Positions 34,885-45,174 are shown, counted from the stretch's first letter. The stretch is 64,000 nt of DNA from JARLFX01 sp036404255 (GCA_036404255.1 DASWOP010000179.1:1-64000), one strand, 5' to 3'. Numbers and translations: made by a program. The notes: generated by a model from the letters alone, not told the origin.

Positions 34885-37265
34885 TTCGAGACACTCATTT
34901 CCTGATGCTGTTTCTTTTTAGTTGATACTTCTACCCGCTGCATTTCGAGCAAGGCCATCAAGAACGAAAGGGTCGATTCCGCTCCCTGATTCTCGTTCAC
35001 GCGATCTGGATGAAGCCCATCTTTACAGCCGCCAGTCGTTTCGTCATAGAGCGAAACCTGTAGATCGTTCTCCCCGAGGAACCAGCGGAAGGCACACCAA
35101 GCCTCCTGTAGCCAGGCCTTCTCGTTGGTGAGGCGGTGCGCCAGGATGCAGGCCGAGATGGTCGCGCATGCTTCTACCGGCTGCTGATCGAAGCGAGCGC
35201 TTTCGCTGCCTTCCGCGAAGAATCCCATGGAGCCAATGGGAACAAAAATATCTTTGCTATCCCGATGCTGCCGGGCGACGAGCCAGCGAAGGGATTCACA
35301 ACCAACGTCGATCATGCGCTTGTTGTCGCTTCTCCAGCCGGCAATCAGCAGGGCCTGCGACAATCTTGCGTTCGAGTAGGAGAGGCTCTTCTCAAACCAA
35401 TGCCAGGTCTCTGAATGGGTGCGTTCATAGACATCCAGAAGCCGGTTCGCGAGCAGATTGCGCGCGCCCTCGATCACCCTGTCCCCGGGAAACCAATCAA
35501 GGTATCCCTGCATACCGAGAATGGAAAAGGCCCATGCGCGGGGGCTGGTAAACGTTGCCGTTGCCGCGACAGCAGCCTCAAAGAGACGGCCAGCGGCGCC
35601 TCTCAATCCGGCATCCTCTGAAGAACTGAGGACTGCCCCTAAGGACCATAAGGCCCGACCGTGGCTGTCTTCAGAGCCAGTCGCTTCTAACCATTGGCGG
35701 TCATAATTGAGGAAGTTTTTAAACCGTCCAGTCGCAGGACAAAAAGCAAACAGTAAAAATGATAGGTAACGGTACGAGAGCTTTGCGCTATGAGTTATAC
35801 CGGACCGATCCAGAGAGGCTGAAGCGTTCAGCAACGTCGCTACAATCAGCGCACGCGCATTGTCATCCGTCGTATAGCCTTCACGATTGTTTGGTACGGA
35901 GAAGATGGCGTGCTGCAAGATGCCGGTATCGTCGGTCATATTCTTCAGATGAGCGATTTCCAACAGCGGCAAGCGATCTGTCGCCTTCTCCGCAGATATA
36001 TCCGGCAGCGCGGCACGCGGCCGCAGCATCCGCTCAACCCGAGCGCGTTGGAAGCTTGCCATATAGGCCTGCGCCGTTTTTTGCCACGTTGTGCCGCGCG
36101 AATAGAGGTAGGCGCGCTTCCGCATGGCATGCCGCTCGGAATCGTTGTCCAGTAACCTGATTGTTGCCGCGGCGAGAGCGGAAGGATCGTCAAAGGGAAC
36201 GATGATGCCACGGCCATCTGCAAGCAGTTCTTTGGCATGCCAGTAGGGGGTGGAGATGATTGCCTTGCCGGCTCCAAGCGCAATGGCGAGCGTGCCGGAG
36301 ACAACCTGGGCTTCCTGGCGATACGGAGTGATATAGATGTCTGCCGCGCCCACATGCTCAACCAGTTCCTCAGCGCTAACAAACCGATTGTTGAATATGA
36401 CGTTCGAGGAGACTCCGCATTCGGCGGCTAAGGCCTGTAGTCCTTCACGATAGCGCTCTCCTTCACTTCGACGGATGTGCGGGTGCGTGGCGCCGGAGAC
36501 GATGTATACGAGGTTCGGGTGCTTCTTCAAAATCGCCGGCAGGGCACGGATCACATTTTCTATGCCTTTATTCGGCGAGAGCAGGCCGAAGGTGAGCAGT
36601 ACGGACTTTCCTTCCGTGCCGAAGAGATCCTTGAAGTAGTTGGGATCCGTGAACGGAAGGTCAGGCACACCGTGTGGAATGAGATCGATCTTATCGGAGG
36701 GAACGGCGTACACGTCACGCAGGAGATGTGCCGCGTGCTCGCTCATTACGATCAGACGATCCGAGAGATGAGCGATCTCTTCAAGCACTGCGCGCTGATG
36801 TACGTCCGGGTCACGCAGGACGGTGTGAAGGGTTGTAACCAGCGGCATCTTCAGCTTACGCAGCAGGTCCAGTATGTAGCTGCCTCGCATCCCGCCGAAG
36901 ATCCCGTACTCGAACTGCAGGCAGACCAAGTCGTTCCCGTTGAAGTTGAGAAATTCCGCGGCCCTCTCATAGGAGGCCAAATCTTCCTGGGTAAGCTCCA
37001 GCCGCACCTGTTCGGGATATTGATAGCTTGAGTCGGGATCATTGACGGGAATCGCGAAGAGACGTCCACTGCCGTACTCGGCCGCGATTGCAGTGCATAG
37101 ATCTGTTGTAAAGGTAGCGATGCCGCATTGCCGGGGCAGATAGTTGCCAATGAAGGCAAGGCGTGTCGGTAAAGGCAGAAGCGAGGCTTCCGATACCGCG
37201 GGTGCAGCTTCAGCCAGCGGTGAGCCAACTGTTCTTTCAGGAAGAAGTCTATTGGATGGAGTCAC
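34881..37265 (-). CDS. GT4 glycosyltransferase fused to an alpha/alpha-helical C-terminal domain
   Basis: 794 residues, cytoplasmic. Residues ~35-410 are a GT-B fold GT4 enzyme: RLAFIGNYLPRQCGIATFTT, DLIPHGVPD, LLTFGLLSPNKGIE and the EX7E-like ITPYRQEAQVVSGTLAIALG. Residues ~430-780 are helical with repeated Trp/Arg motifs (DDNARALIVATLL, SHGRALWSLGAVL, GAESTLSFLMALLEMQ), resembling an (alpha/alpha)6 barrel. The C-terminal domain may bind or trim the product. It is coupled to GH130 by a 4-bp overlap. Probably a mannosyltransferase by context; donor and acceptor are not proven. Confidence 0.85.
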   Translation of the reverse strand: MTPSNRLLPERTVGSPLAEAAPAVSEASLLPLPTRLAFIGNYLPRQCGIATFTTDLCTAIAAEYGSGRLFAIPVNDPDSSYQYPEQVRLELTQEDLASYERAAEFLNFNGNDLVCLQFEYGIFGGMRGSYILDLLRKLKMPLVTTLHTVLRDPDVHQRAVLEEIAHLSDRLIVMSEHAAHLLRDVYAVPSDKIDLIPHGVPDLPFTDPNYFKDLFGTEGKSVLLTFGLLSPNKGIENVIRALPAILKKHPNLVYIVSGATHPHIRRSEGERYREGLQALAAECGVSSNVIFNNRFVSAEELVEHVGAADIYITPYRQEAQVVSGTLAIALGAGKAIISTPYWHAKELLADGRGIIVPFDDPSALAAATIRLLDNDSERHAMRKRAYLYSRGTTWQKTAQAYMASFQRARVERMLRPRAALPDISAEKATDRLPLLEIAHLKNMTDDTGILQHAIFSVPNNREGYTTDDNARALIVATLLNASASLDRSGITHSAKLSYRYLSFLLFAFCPATGRFKNFLNYDRQWLEATGSEDSHGRALWSLGAVLSSSEDAGLRGAAGRLFEAAVAATATFTSPRAWAFSILGMQGYLDWFPGDRVIEGARNLLANRLLDVYERTHSETWHWFEKSLSYSNARLSQALLIAGWRSDNKRMIDVGCESLRWLVARQHRDSKDIFVPIGSMGFFAEGSESARFDQQPVEACATISACILAHRLTNEKAWLQEAWCAFRWFLGENDLQVSLYDETTGGCKDGLHPDRVNENQGAESTLSFLMALLEMQRVEVSTKKKQHQEMSVSN

Positions 37266-37875
37266 TGTTCCCTGCTTTCGCGCGGTTCGTCGTTATGCGC
37301 TGCATGCGCGGTACATGGCATACCGCGATAGACGTTCCTGCGAACAGGTCTGTACTAAGACGGATTGCTGGTAGAGATTGTCAAAAGATCAGATTCATCA
37401 CAAAGGCTATAGCGGCCTGTTGGACCTGTTGGGCGCAAAGCGTGACCCTTAGCCACCTGAAAGCCCGGATATCTCTAATAGGACATAAGCCCATGCTTGC
37501 TAACTGTGGCAGAGGGAAGAGGCAAGGAATTCATCGTTCGTTTTCTCAACCAGCAAAGCCCCATTCATTTGTTCTTCGTAGACTGCCTGACGAAGACTCG
37601 TTCGCGGTATTGCCCAGCCTTGCGCAATGATGCACGCATGCCCCGGATCTGCAGCCAATTCGGCATCGCACAAAACCAGACGAAGAGCAGAATCACACCC
37701 AGAATAGCTGTAAACATTGCGGTCTCCTTGCTGCATTCAAACTGCTCCGCAGCGATACAGGCGCTTTGGATCTGTGCCGGGGCTCACTCCAATGAGATGC
37801 ACATTGCGAGTCTGGGGGCGAAAGTATTTGCACGTAACGCGTAAGCGCCGCTGAATCATGGCGGCGAAAGAGCGA
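37266..37875. other. Intergenic region with one candidate small gene
   Basis: Apart from the 50-codon frame at 37565-37717 I see no gene. Plus-strand open frames here (for example 37497-37844) have no family resemblance. The promoter of the GT4/GH130 unit presumably lies at 37266-37560. Confidence 0.45.
37565..37717 (-). CDS. Candidate 50-residue membrane protein
   Basis: An ATG at 37717 with a strong AAGGAG site 6-7 nt upstream opens 50 codons. Residues 1-20 (MFTAILGVILLFVWFCAMPNW) form one hydrophobic helix; the rest is basic (LRKAGQYRERVFVRQSTKNK), so the tail is probably cytoplasmic. The start resembles very small DUF3309-like membrane proteins but is not a clear match. It stands alone between the GT4 and HAD genes. 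Evidence is the ribosome-binding site and helix only. Confidence 0.4.
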   Translation of the reverse strand: MFTAILGVILLFVWFCAMPNWLQIRGMRASLRKAGQYRERVFVRQSTKNK

Positions 37876-38630
37876 TCATGCCGACTGATTGCAATCCAAA
37901 CAAGCCAGTATGGTTTGGATCACCAGCTTCGTCTCATTGGGACCATGAACCGGAATGGACACGACGCCTGCCTCTCTTGCAGGATAATCGTTACCTCCTG
38001 GAAACAGCGCATCACCGATAAAGACCATCCCTTGCAATGGAATGCCGAGAAAATCTCGGAGCTTTCTGATTCCATATGACTTGTCGATGCCAGGTTTTGT
38101 GACATCAATGGATGTTGAGCCACCCATTCGTACGGAAAAATCAGGAAGAAGAGTATCGAGGATCGCTTTGATCTTTTTGCGCTTGCTGTAATCGAAGTCC
38201 CACTTATTCTTTTCATCCAGAGGGGCCTGCTGGCCTAATGCGGAGAATGTTATCTGGCTGCCCCGATCCTCAATCTGCGCTCCCCAGCAGTGTTCAATCC
38301 TATATCCTGATTCACCCAGCGCCCGGTTCAACGAGGTGGTGATCTTCGTCCTCTCGTCCGCGGTGAAATCTTCTGAATAGATTTTTTTCCAACCCACCGC
38401 ATATTGAAAAACTTGGTGCCACATGTTGGCAGCAGAGAGAGATTCGTCAGGTTATCGTGAGCGAGTTTGGAAAGCACTTGTTTCTCAAACTGAGGCCAAT
38501 CGCCGCCGGAAATCACAGCCACTTTGACGATGCCGAGGAGATCATCCAGAAGTGCGGACATCTCCGCATCAAGCGGCGATTTGCTTTCAGCCAACGTGCC
38601 GTCCAGATCAAATACTATAAGTTTCTTCAT
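37876..38630 (-). pseudogene. Phosphomannomutase-like HAD-IIB phosphatase, frameshifted
   Basis: Two overlapping frames together encode a ~251-residue HAD protein. Frame one (from ATG 38630, GGGAGT upstream) gives MKKLIVFDLDGTLAESKS with the catalytic Asp pair and LPTCGTKFF; frame two continues QYAVGWKKIYSEDF, MGGSTSIDVTKPGIDKSYG and FIGDALFPGGNDYPAREAGV, the Mg-binding end of eukaryote-type phosphomannomutase/HAD-IIB proteins. The switch is at a run of five T (five A on the plus strand, 38407-38411), where six would restore one frame. This is either a disrupted gene, a sequencing error, or slippage. A role in mannose-phosphate metabolism fits its neighbours GT4, GH130 and GH92. Confidence 0.8.
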
Positions 38631-38961
38631 GCCCACTCCCGCGTTTGGCCCCAGCCAGTTCCGCGGCAACATCATTGATGGATGGAGCGCTTGCGCCAAG
38701 CGTATCCACTCACTACAGATTGACTGATAATTGTGCGGAGTCGAGCACGTCAACGCTGTAATTTGATGCTGAAAAGATATTTAGTGTTGCCATGCACTGA
38801 ATATGCGGCAATCCGTGTTTATTTGCAAACGCGTTGTCAAGGTCGGAGCAATGGTATGGCTGCAAGAGAAAAGTAAAGAAGATTCGCTCCGTCTGACCTC
38901 TTGTATATGCATCTCTCCCAGATTACAGAGTGAGGGCATTCACAATCCGGAGGTTTAACAA
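38631..38961. other. Intergenic region, no gene seen
   Basis: 331 bp between the HAD gene start and the GH92 stop. I see no coding frame with family resemblance and no obvious hairpin. Confidence 0.45.
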
Positions 38962-41169
38962 TTATTGGGGAGATTCCAGAGAGTATGGCCTCTGGCCTGC
39001 TCCCCAATTCGCGGGCTCTGGACCTAGATCCAGTTCCAGACTGCCACCAGCAAGTAATTCCGCATGGTTTAACCAGGCACGTTGCAGCGGATGTCCATTC
39101 AATCTTGCCGACTGAACGTAGCGATTCGTTGTGCTCGACTTGGGCGCCTCTATAGTGAAGGTCTTTCCCCCGCCGATATCGATGCGTATTCGGGTGAAAA
39201 CCGGTGCGCCAATATAGTAGTACGGCTGCCCCGCATTCGGATACAGACCCAACGCCGCCCATACATACCAGGAGGTCATCGCTCCGGCGTCGTCGTTACC
39301 CGGCAAGCCTGCGCGTCCCGGTTTGTAGTATTTGTCCAGAAGTTGGCGAACGATTGCCTGTGTACGATCGGGACGTCCTGCGTGGATATAGAGCCACGGG
39401 GCGAGCATATCGGGCTCATTGCCTGGATCATACTTGCCTTCTGCAAAAAACTGATCGAGCCATGCGACGAAACCTACGTCGCCACCGGTTCGATTGATCA
39501 AGCCCTGCACGTCATGCGGCACGTATGTCGAATACTGCCAGGGGCTCCCCTCATAAAATGGAGCGTTCCACGGCTTCGTTGTAAGACCGCGATCGAAATT
39601 GGGAGTCCACCGGCCATCGGCATATCGGGGATGCACCGAAAGCGTGTCCTTATCCCACAAGTTCGTCCAGAATAGAGCACGCTGTCGATACTTCTGAGTC
39701 TCATCCGTCTTCCCCAAGGCTTCTGCTACCTCGGAGATTGCAAAGTCGTCGTAGCAATACTCCATAGTGCGGGACCCGCTACGCTCCTCCTCATACGGCA
39801 AGTATCCAAGCTTTTTATAGATGCTCATCTTGTCGCGTCCGTAAGAGTTCGGATTGGGTGAGTCAGATTCTGCGTTCTTAACCAAGGCCTCAAAAGCGGT
39901 CTCATAATCGATGCCCTTCACTCCCTTGACCAAAGCATCGGCAATCAGGACATCCCCATTGCTTCCACCCTGGGTGGATCCATTGTTGCCAGCGATGCGT
40001 GCATCCGGCATCCAACCGGTATGCTGGTACGTATCCACCATAGAGCGGACAAGATCACGCTCACGCTCCGGCTGAATGACTGTCAGGAGTGGGTCCTGAG
40101 TGCGGAAGGTATCCCACAGAGTGTAGTAGTCCTCGTAGTGTGGTTCGGAGGATTGCCACCACACATTTTCACCGGTCAGGTCGTGAGGCATCACCTGCGC
40201 GCGGTAAAGGGAAGAAGCGAAGAGAGCGCGTTGCGCTGCGCTTCCACCCTCCGCATGGATTCGAGCGAGCGCCTCAGACCATTGCCGTTCTGCCTCGTGG
40301 CGTGCGTGCTCAAAGTCCCATGTTTCTTCCGCGCGCAAATTCTCCTGGGCCTTGTCCGTGCCCAGGAAAGATACAGCCAGCTTCATCTGGACAGTCCGGT
40401 TCACGGTTGTATCAAACGAAGCCCACGCCCAAGCCGGTTCCCACTCGCGCCCCGTGCGCACCTCCTGAGTCGAACCGGAAAGCCGGGAGCCTTTGGCCAC
40501 ACCGCTTGCAATGGGCTGCCGGTCAAACTGCGCAGCAAAATACAGCTGATATTCGCCAGGGTTCCATCCCCCGGAAAACCGGCAAGAACCGCTTAAGCCT
40601 CGAGCGTCTGACCTAGCGCTGCAAGACAGTGGCCGCTGCGGTGTGCCTGCCCAGTTGGTTATGACCGAACTCACCTGAATGACCACGTGTGCATTCCTGG
40701 TGCGAGGAAAAGTGTACCGATGAAATCCGACCAGGCGAGACGCCGTCAATTCAGCGCGGATGCTTTGCTCCGGCGGTCCCAGGGTCACAGCATAATATCC
40801 GGGCCACGCCACCTCCTGCGAACCGGCTTCGGCGACAGGAATGTCCAGAGGCCCAGTGAACGGAGTCGCGCGGAAATTGCCGTATTTGGAGGCTCCGCCT
40901 GTGCCACTCACGTGCGTGCTACTGAAGCCCAGAATACGGTCGTTAGATCGATAGCCCGACGTGCTTGGCCGCTCCGTGTCGGGCTGCAGAGAGACAAAAC
41001 CGAATGGAACCTGCGCGCCGGGAGTCGTGTTGCCGCCGCCATCCGCTCCCAGAAAAACATCCACACTGCGAAGTTCCGATGGAGACTGGGGGATTTGTGC
41101 TCGAAGAGATGGCAGCACGATACCTGGCATGGTCAGGAGAATAGCGGCAGGAAGGGACCGGTTCGACAT
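38962..41169 (-). CDS. Exported GH92 alpha-mannosidase
   Basis: 735 residues from the ATG at 41169, which starts a signal peptide (MSNRSLPAAILLTMPGIVLPSLRA); the frame stays open to 41220. GH92 hallmarks: VDVFLGADGGGNTTPGAQVPFG near the N-terminus, YRSNDRILGFSSTHVSGTG, and the C-terminal GNDDAGAMTSWYVWAALGLYPN with Ca-binding and catalytic acids. GH92 enzymes are Ca-dependent exo-alpha-mannosidases (often alpha-1,2) that trim mannans or N-glycans outside the cytoplasm. It is separated from the receptor upstream by a good terminator, so it has its own promoter. Substrate linkage not decidable. Confidence 0.93.
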   Translation of the reverse strand: MSNRSLPAAILLTMPGIVLPSLRAQIPQSPSELRSVDVFLGADGGGNTTPGAQVPFGFVSLQPDTERPSTSGYRSNDRILGFSSTHVSGTGGASKYGNFRATPFTGPLDIPVAEAGSQEVAWPGYYAVTLGPPEQSIRAELTASRLVGFHRYTFPRTRNAHVVIQVSSVITNWAGTPQRPLSCSARSDARGLSGSCRFSGGWNPGEYQLYFAAQFDRQPIASGVAKGSRLSGSTQEVRTGREWEPAWAWASFDTTVNRTVQMKLAVSFLGTDKAQENLRAEETWDFEHARHEAERQWSEALARIHAEGGSAAQRALFASSLYRAQVMPHDLTGENVWWQSSEPHYEDYYTLWDTFRTQDPLLTVIQPERERDLVRSMVDTYQHTGWMPDARIAGNNGSTQGGSNGDVLIADALVKGVKGIDYETAFEALVKNAESDSPNPNSYGRDKMSIYKKLGYLPYEEERSGSRTMEYCYDDFAISEVAEALGKTDETQKYRQRALFWTNLWDKDTLSVHPRYADGRWTPNFDRGLTTKPWNAPFYEGSPWQYSTYVPHDVQGLINRTGGDVGFVAWLDQFFAEGKYDPGNEPDMLAPWLYIHAGRPDRTQAIVRQLLDKYYKPGRAGLPGNDDAGAMTSWYVWAALGLYPNAGQPYYYIGAPVFTRIRIDIGGGKTFTIEAPKSSTTNRYVQSARLNGHPLQRAWLNHAELLAGGSLELDLGPEPANWGAGQRPYSLESPQ

Positions 41170-41255
41170 GATCGATTTGAACACCTTCTCTTTTACCCCC
41201 GTTTCGGGACCGCGGTGCATGTGTCTCGCTACACCAGTCGTACGCTTCTGATTAG

Positions 41256-41289
41256 AAACAAAAGACGGTCACCCAAATGCGTGACCGTC
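41256..41289 (-). terminator. Rho-independent terminator of receptor gene
   Basis: On the minus strand GACGGTCAC and GTGACCGTC form a perfect 9-bp stem with an 8-nt loop, followed by TTTTGTTTCT. It lies 18 nt after the stop of the receptor gene at 41308-45174 and ends transcription before GH92. Confidence 0.88.
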
Positions 41290-41307
41290 CTTGCCGCCAA
41301 ATTCCGC

Positions 41308-44300
41308 TTAGAAGGTCACCCTTCCTTGCAGCTGTAGTTGCCTCGGATCAAAAAAGTTGAGGCCTTGCGTGGTGTTTGAACTCGCGCCAAAAGGCCGCGA
41401 ACTCGAGCTTGTATTAATGGAGCCAACGCCAATTGCCTGGATAGGCTGGAATTGGGTTACGTTGAATACATTGAATGCGTTCACTGCCAGATCCAGATGT
41501 ACACGTTCGGTGATGCGGAAGTCGCGCTGCAACTGCGCATCGAAAAACGCGTCATTCGGGCTGCGGATATCGTCGTATGCGGTTCGTGCATTGCCATACC
41601 AGTAGACGTCCGTCTTGGTGCTGCCGTTGGGAGTGGCCACTGTTGGCCCCCCGAACGCCAGTGGATTCAGATACGGCATACAGCCGGTGCAGGTGATCGT
41701 GGCTGTACCGGCTGCGCTTCCGCCGCCACCGGGAAGGTTGATGACCGTCCCTGCACCACCTGATGGGTTGTAATAATAATGACGAACAGATTGAGGCAGG
41801 ATTGGATTGACACCCGGTATGCGGTTTGGGCGATTGTTCAGGCTGCCCATCGAAGATGTGATCTCAATCGGCGTTCCTGTCTGGTAGGAGAAAGACGTAC
41901 CCAGACGCCATCCGCCCAGCACCCAATCGGCAATGCGGCTGCTCGCGAGGAATTCTTTCCTGCGTCCGAATGGCGATTCAAACAACCCGGTAACCACAAT
42001 GCGATTCGGCACATCGTTGTAGCCAACGTGGCGATTTTCGTATGTATTCTGGCTGAGGTTGAGAAGATAACCAGTGTTCTGCTCACCGGCATTGTTGTAG
42101 GCATCATTGCTTTGGCCGATGTTCTGTACGTCATCAATTTCCTTCGAGAAAACGTAATTCACATCAATCTGGATACCATGCGATAACGTATGCTTGAAGT
42201 CCACCACCATCGATTGGTAGTTGGAGTGAGCGGTCTGGCGTAGAAGATTCAGATCCGGGAATTCCGGATAAGGAACCTGGAGCCGCCATTGTGGTGTTGT
42301 TGCAGAAGAGAGGGCGCCGCCCTGGAATCCCATACCAGAGTATGGATTTGTGACAGGCGTGTACGCCGGGTTTGTTGCTCCATTCGAGGCAATGTACTGC
42401 TGTCGCCAAGCTGAAAGCAGGGCGGGGGAGATCGTCTGGAACCCGGCCGGAGTCGTTCCCGTGCTGTTCGCCCCGCCGCCGTTGATTGGGACATTGGAGA
42501 AAGGCATCCGGTCTCCGCGAGACGCCGAATAACCGAGCGAAAAAGTATCTTTCGGAGTGAAGCTCTTCTCGAAGAAGACATTCCATTGCAGCAGGCGGCC
42601 ATCATAAGTACCGCGATAGTCCTGCAGGTAAGAGTTGCTGCCGCCATATTGCAGCGGGTTGCTGATATTGGTCCCCAGTGCCGGGACAATCACCGCAACC
42701 TGCGAACTATGGAACGTGCCTATGGGTACGCCGTTCGGATTCGCGCCAAAGACGGCACTGTAGTTCTGCACGTTATGCGTGGTAAAGGCAGTATTGTTTT
42801 GCGATGTAAATCCATAGCCCGTATTGGTCGGCAGATACGAGATTCCAAATCCGCTGCGGATGACTGTGGTTGGGTCAAGCTTGTACGCGACTCCGAAGCG
42901 CGGTCCCCAGTCATTGAAGTGGTTCTGGTAGAGGCCGCGACCATAACCGTTTGTACCTGTAAAGACATACGCTCCCGGCCCAAACGGATTGCTTCCCTGC
43001 GTGTCGAAAGCCGACTGCCGGTTGTATCGCTCTGTCGGCGCAGGCTGCAGTTCAAAGCGGAGACCGAAATTGAATGTCAGATTCGGGGTGGCGTTCCAGG
43101 TAGTTTGCTCGTAGAAGGCGCCATACTTCGCGACCAGCGCCGAAGCAACTGAGCTCGCGGCCGAAAGATACCCGGCTCCCATCAGCCACTGTGCACCTTG
43201 TAAACCGAGTTGCACGTTGGTGGTATTCAGAGCGCTTATGTTGCCGGTCGCGTCTATGTATTGCGCCGTGTAGTTTTGATCCGAATAGAGTTTACCGATC
43301 TCGAAGTTCGCATTGCTCGGATCTAACGAATTCATCAGCCCCACACGATATTCCGCACCAGCCTTGAAGGTAAAACTGCCCAGCGTCTTGGTCGCGCTTC
43401 CGACCACGCTGTGGTTCGTCTGATGCTCATTGATATGCAGCCCTACCGTATTTTGCAGACAGGTGTACTTGCTGCCTGGGCAGAAGTCGAACGGCAGCGT
43501 CTGATCGTTGACCAGCGCCTGGATCTGCGACGGTATCTGGTATGGAGTGTTATCGAATTTGGTTGATTTCGATGGGTACCCCTCACCGCTGTTCATGCGG
43601 TTCACACCATACCGGACGTCGACTACCAAGGTCGGATTCACAATGATTGTGTCACCCACGGCACCGTAAGGATTGAAGTCTGAGGTATATTGGCCGGGGT
43701 TCGTGATTGGCGGCTGAAAAGGATTATTCGCACCGAACGCATTCGGTGTCGAATTCGTTCCTTCCGCCACTCCGCCCGTTGCATAGATACTGTGGTGACT
43801 ATTGAGCTTAAAGTCCAGCCTGCCCTCTCCAGCATTGCGTTTGAAGGTTTGCGCGCTGTGGATATGAAAGTTATTGGTGCCATAAGCATCGGTCGCCGGA
43901 CTATTCGGCTGCGGATAGTTGGAAAACGCCAGCAACCCGATCGGATCCAATAATGATCCCGTGATCTGGGCGTTCGGGACCAGAGCCCGCTGGTATGTAT
44001 TGACAGCTCCCGCAACCGGTGTAACCGAGAAAGGGTTATACAACTGGACATTCACCGGTTTTCCACTATTGTCGGCTATCATTGTCTGGCTGAAGTCACC
44101 CTGCCGCTCGAGTAGGGTAGGTACCGTAAGAAATTTGTCGACCGGGGAGACGCGGCTATACCCCTCGTAGCTGCCGAAGAAGAACAGCTTGTCCTTCAGA
44201 ACAGGTCCGCCAGCCGATCCTCCGAAGTTGTTCATCCGGAACTTACTACGGTCGCTGGTCAGGGACTTCGGATCGCTCTGCAACGCAACCCAGTGATTGA

Positions 44301-45174
44301 AGTTGTTGGCAAAACCATTGGCGTTGAAGAATTCATTGCGAATACGAAAGACTCCGTTTCCGTGCCACTGGTTGGTACCGCTCTTGGAAAAATACTCTAC
44401 GATACCCGTGCCGTGCCCATATGCAGCGGAAAACGTGTTCGTTTGCACCTGTACTTCCTGGATGCTGTCCGGGTTAGGGATAACCCCAGCCTCGTTAAAG
44501 TCGCTGGCCAGGATCGGAATGCCGTCCAGTTGTATATCCGTCGTAAACCCGATGCCGCCGTTGATGCTGATCAGGGATAAGTAGCGCCGGGCGAGAGGAC
44601 CAATGCCCATGGAAGCCGAGCTTTGCGTAAAGTGCGCTGTCTTTTCGGCGACGACACCCGGCTGAGTGGTGGCGTACAGTAACGGGTTCATGGAGATGTT
44701 TGGCAGCGCATCGATCTGGGCGGCCTCGATCGAACTCTTCACCGAAACATCGTCTGTTCGCAGAGCGGCCGCGCTGGCGTTCACCTCCACCGTCATCTCG
44801 GCCGTACCGGTCTGCAATATTACGTCGACGTGGACCGTCGCGTTATTGCCCACTGCTGCGTTCTGGGCGACTTGTGTGGCGAAGCCAGCCGCCGACACCT
44901 GCACCTTGTACGTACCCGCAATCAAGTAGGGAGTAGTGTATTCGCCGGTTCCGGTCGTTATGGTAGAGACCGAAACACCTGTCGCCTGGTTGGTTACTAC
45001 CACGGTTGCCTTTGGAACCCTCGCTCCCGATGCGTCGGTCACAGTTCCGGTCACCGTCGAAGAATTAACCTGAGCAAAAAGGAGGCTGGAGGAAATCAGT
45101 ACCAGGACCGCCAGGACCATCACGACCCGCATGAACACTCCAACACTATGATTCCTTTTGTCTATGGTTTGCAT
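41308..45174 (-). CDS. Oar-like TonB-dependent outer-membrane receptor
   Basis: 1288 residues from the ATG at 45174 (GGAGG 5 nt upstream). After an extended N-terminus and signal peptide (MRVVMVLAVLVLISSSLLFA), residues ~38-120 form a carboxypeptidase-regulatory-like domain (STVTGTVTDASGARVPKATV), then a plug (~135-270; DSIQEVQVQTNTFSAAYGHG) and a beta-barrel ending LQGRVTF with a terminal Phe. It shares domain order with the receptor at 17478 but the barrels differ, suggesting a different ligand. No SusD-like partner. It lies next to the unassigned toroid enzyme and the malectin regulator, and probably imports products of that locus. Confidence 0.93.
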   Translation of the reverse strand: MQTIDKRNHSVGVFMRVVMVLAVLVLISSSLLFAQVNSSTVTGTVTDASGARVPKATVVVTNQATGVSVSTITTGTGEYTTPYLIAGTYKVQVSAAGFATQVAQNAAVGNNATVHVDVILQTGTAEMTVEVNASAAALRTDDVSVKSSIEAAQIDALPNISMNPLLYATTQPGVVAEKTAHFTQSSASMGIGPLARRYLSLISINGGIGFTTDIQLDGIPILASDFNEAGVIPNPDSIQEVQVQTNTFSAAYGHGTGIVEYFSKSGTNQWHGNGVFRIRNEFFNANGFANNFNHWVALQSDPKSLTSDRSKFRMNNFGGSAGGPVLKDKLFFFGSYEGYSRVSPVDKFLTVPTLLERQGDFSQTMIADNSGKPVNVQLYNPFSVTPVAGAVNTYQRALVPNAQITGSLLDPIGLLAFSNYPQPNSPATDAYGTNNFHIHSAQTFKRNAGEGRLDFKLNSHHSIYATGGVAEGTNSTPNAFGANNPFQPPITNPGQYTSDFNPYGAVGDTIIVNPTLVVDVRYGVNRMNSGEGYPSKSTKFDNTPYQIPSQIQALVNDQTLPFDFCPGSKYTCLQNTVGLHINEHQTNHSVVGSATKTLGSFTFKAGAEYRVGLMNSLDPSNANFEIGKLYSDQNYTAQYIDATGNISALNTTNVQLGLQGAQWLMGAGYLSAASSVASALVAKYGAFYEQTTWNATPNLTFNFGLRFELQPAPTERYNRQSAFDTQGSNPFGPGAYVFTGTNGYGRGLYQNHFNDWGPRFGVAYKLDPTTVIRSGFGISYLPTNTGYGFTSQNNTAFTTHNVQNYSAVFGANPNGVPIGTFHSSQVAVIVPALGTNISNPLQYGGSNSYLQDYRGTYDGRLLQWNVFFEKSFTPKDTFSLGYSASRGDRMPFSNVPINGGGANSTGTTPAGFQTISPALLSAWRQQYIASNGATNPAYTPVTNPYSGMGFQGGALSSATTPQWRLQVPYPEFPDLNLLRQTAHSNYQSMVVDFKHTLSHGIQIDVNYVFSKEIDDVQNIGQSNDAYNNAGEQNTGYLLNLSQNTYENRHVGYNDVPNRIVVTGLFESPFGRRKEFLASSRIADWVLGGWRLGTSFSYQTGTPIEITSSMGSLNNRPNRIPGVNPILPQSVRHYYYNPSGGAGTVINLPGGGGSAAGTATITCTGCMPYLNPLAFGGPTVATPNGSTKTDVYWYGNARTAYDDIRSPNDAFFDAQLQRDFRITERVHLDLAVNAFNVFNVTQFQPIQAIGVGSINTSSSSRPFGASSNTTQGLNFFDPRQLQLQGRVTF

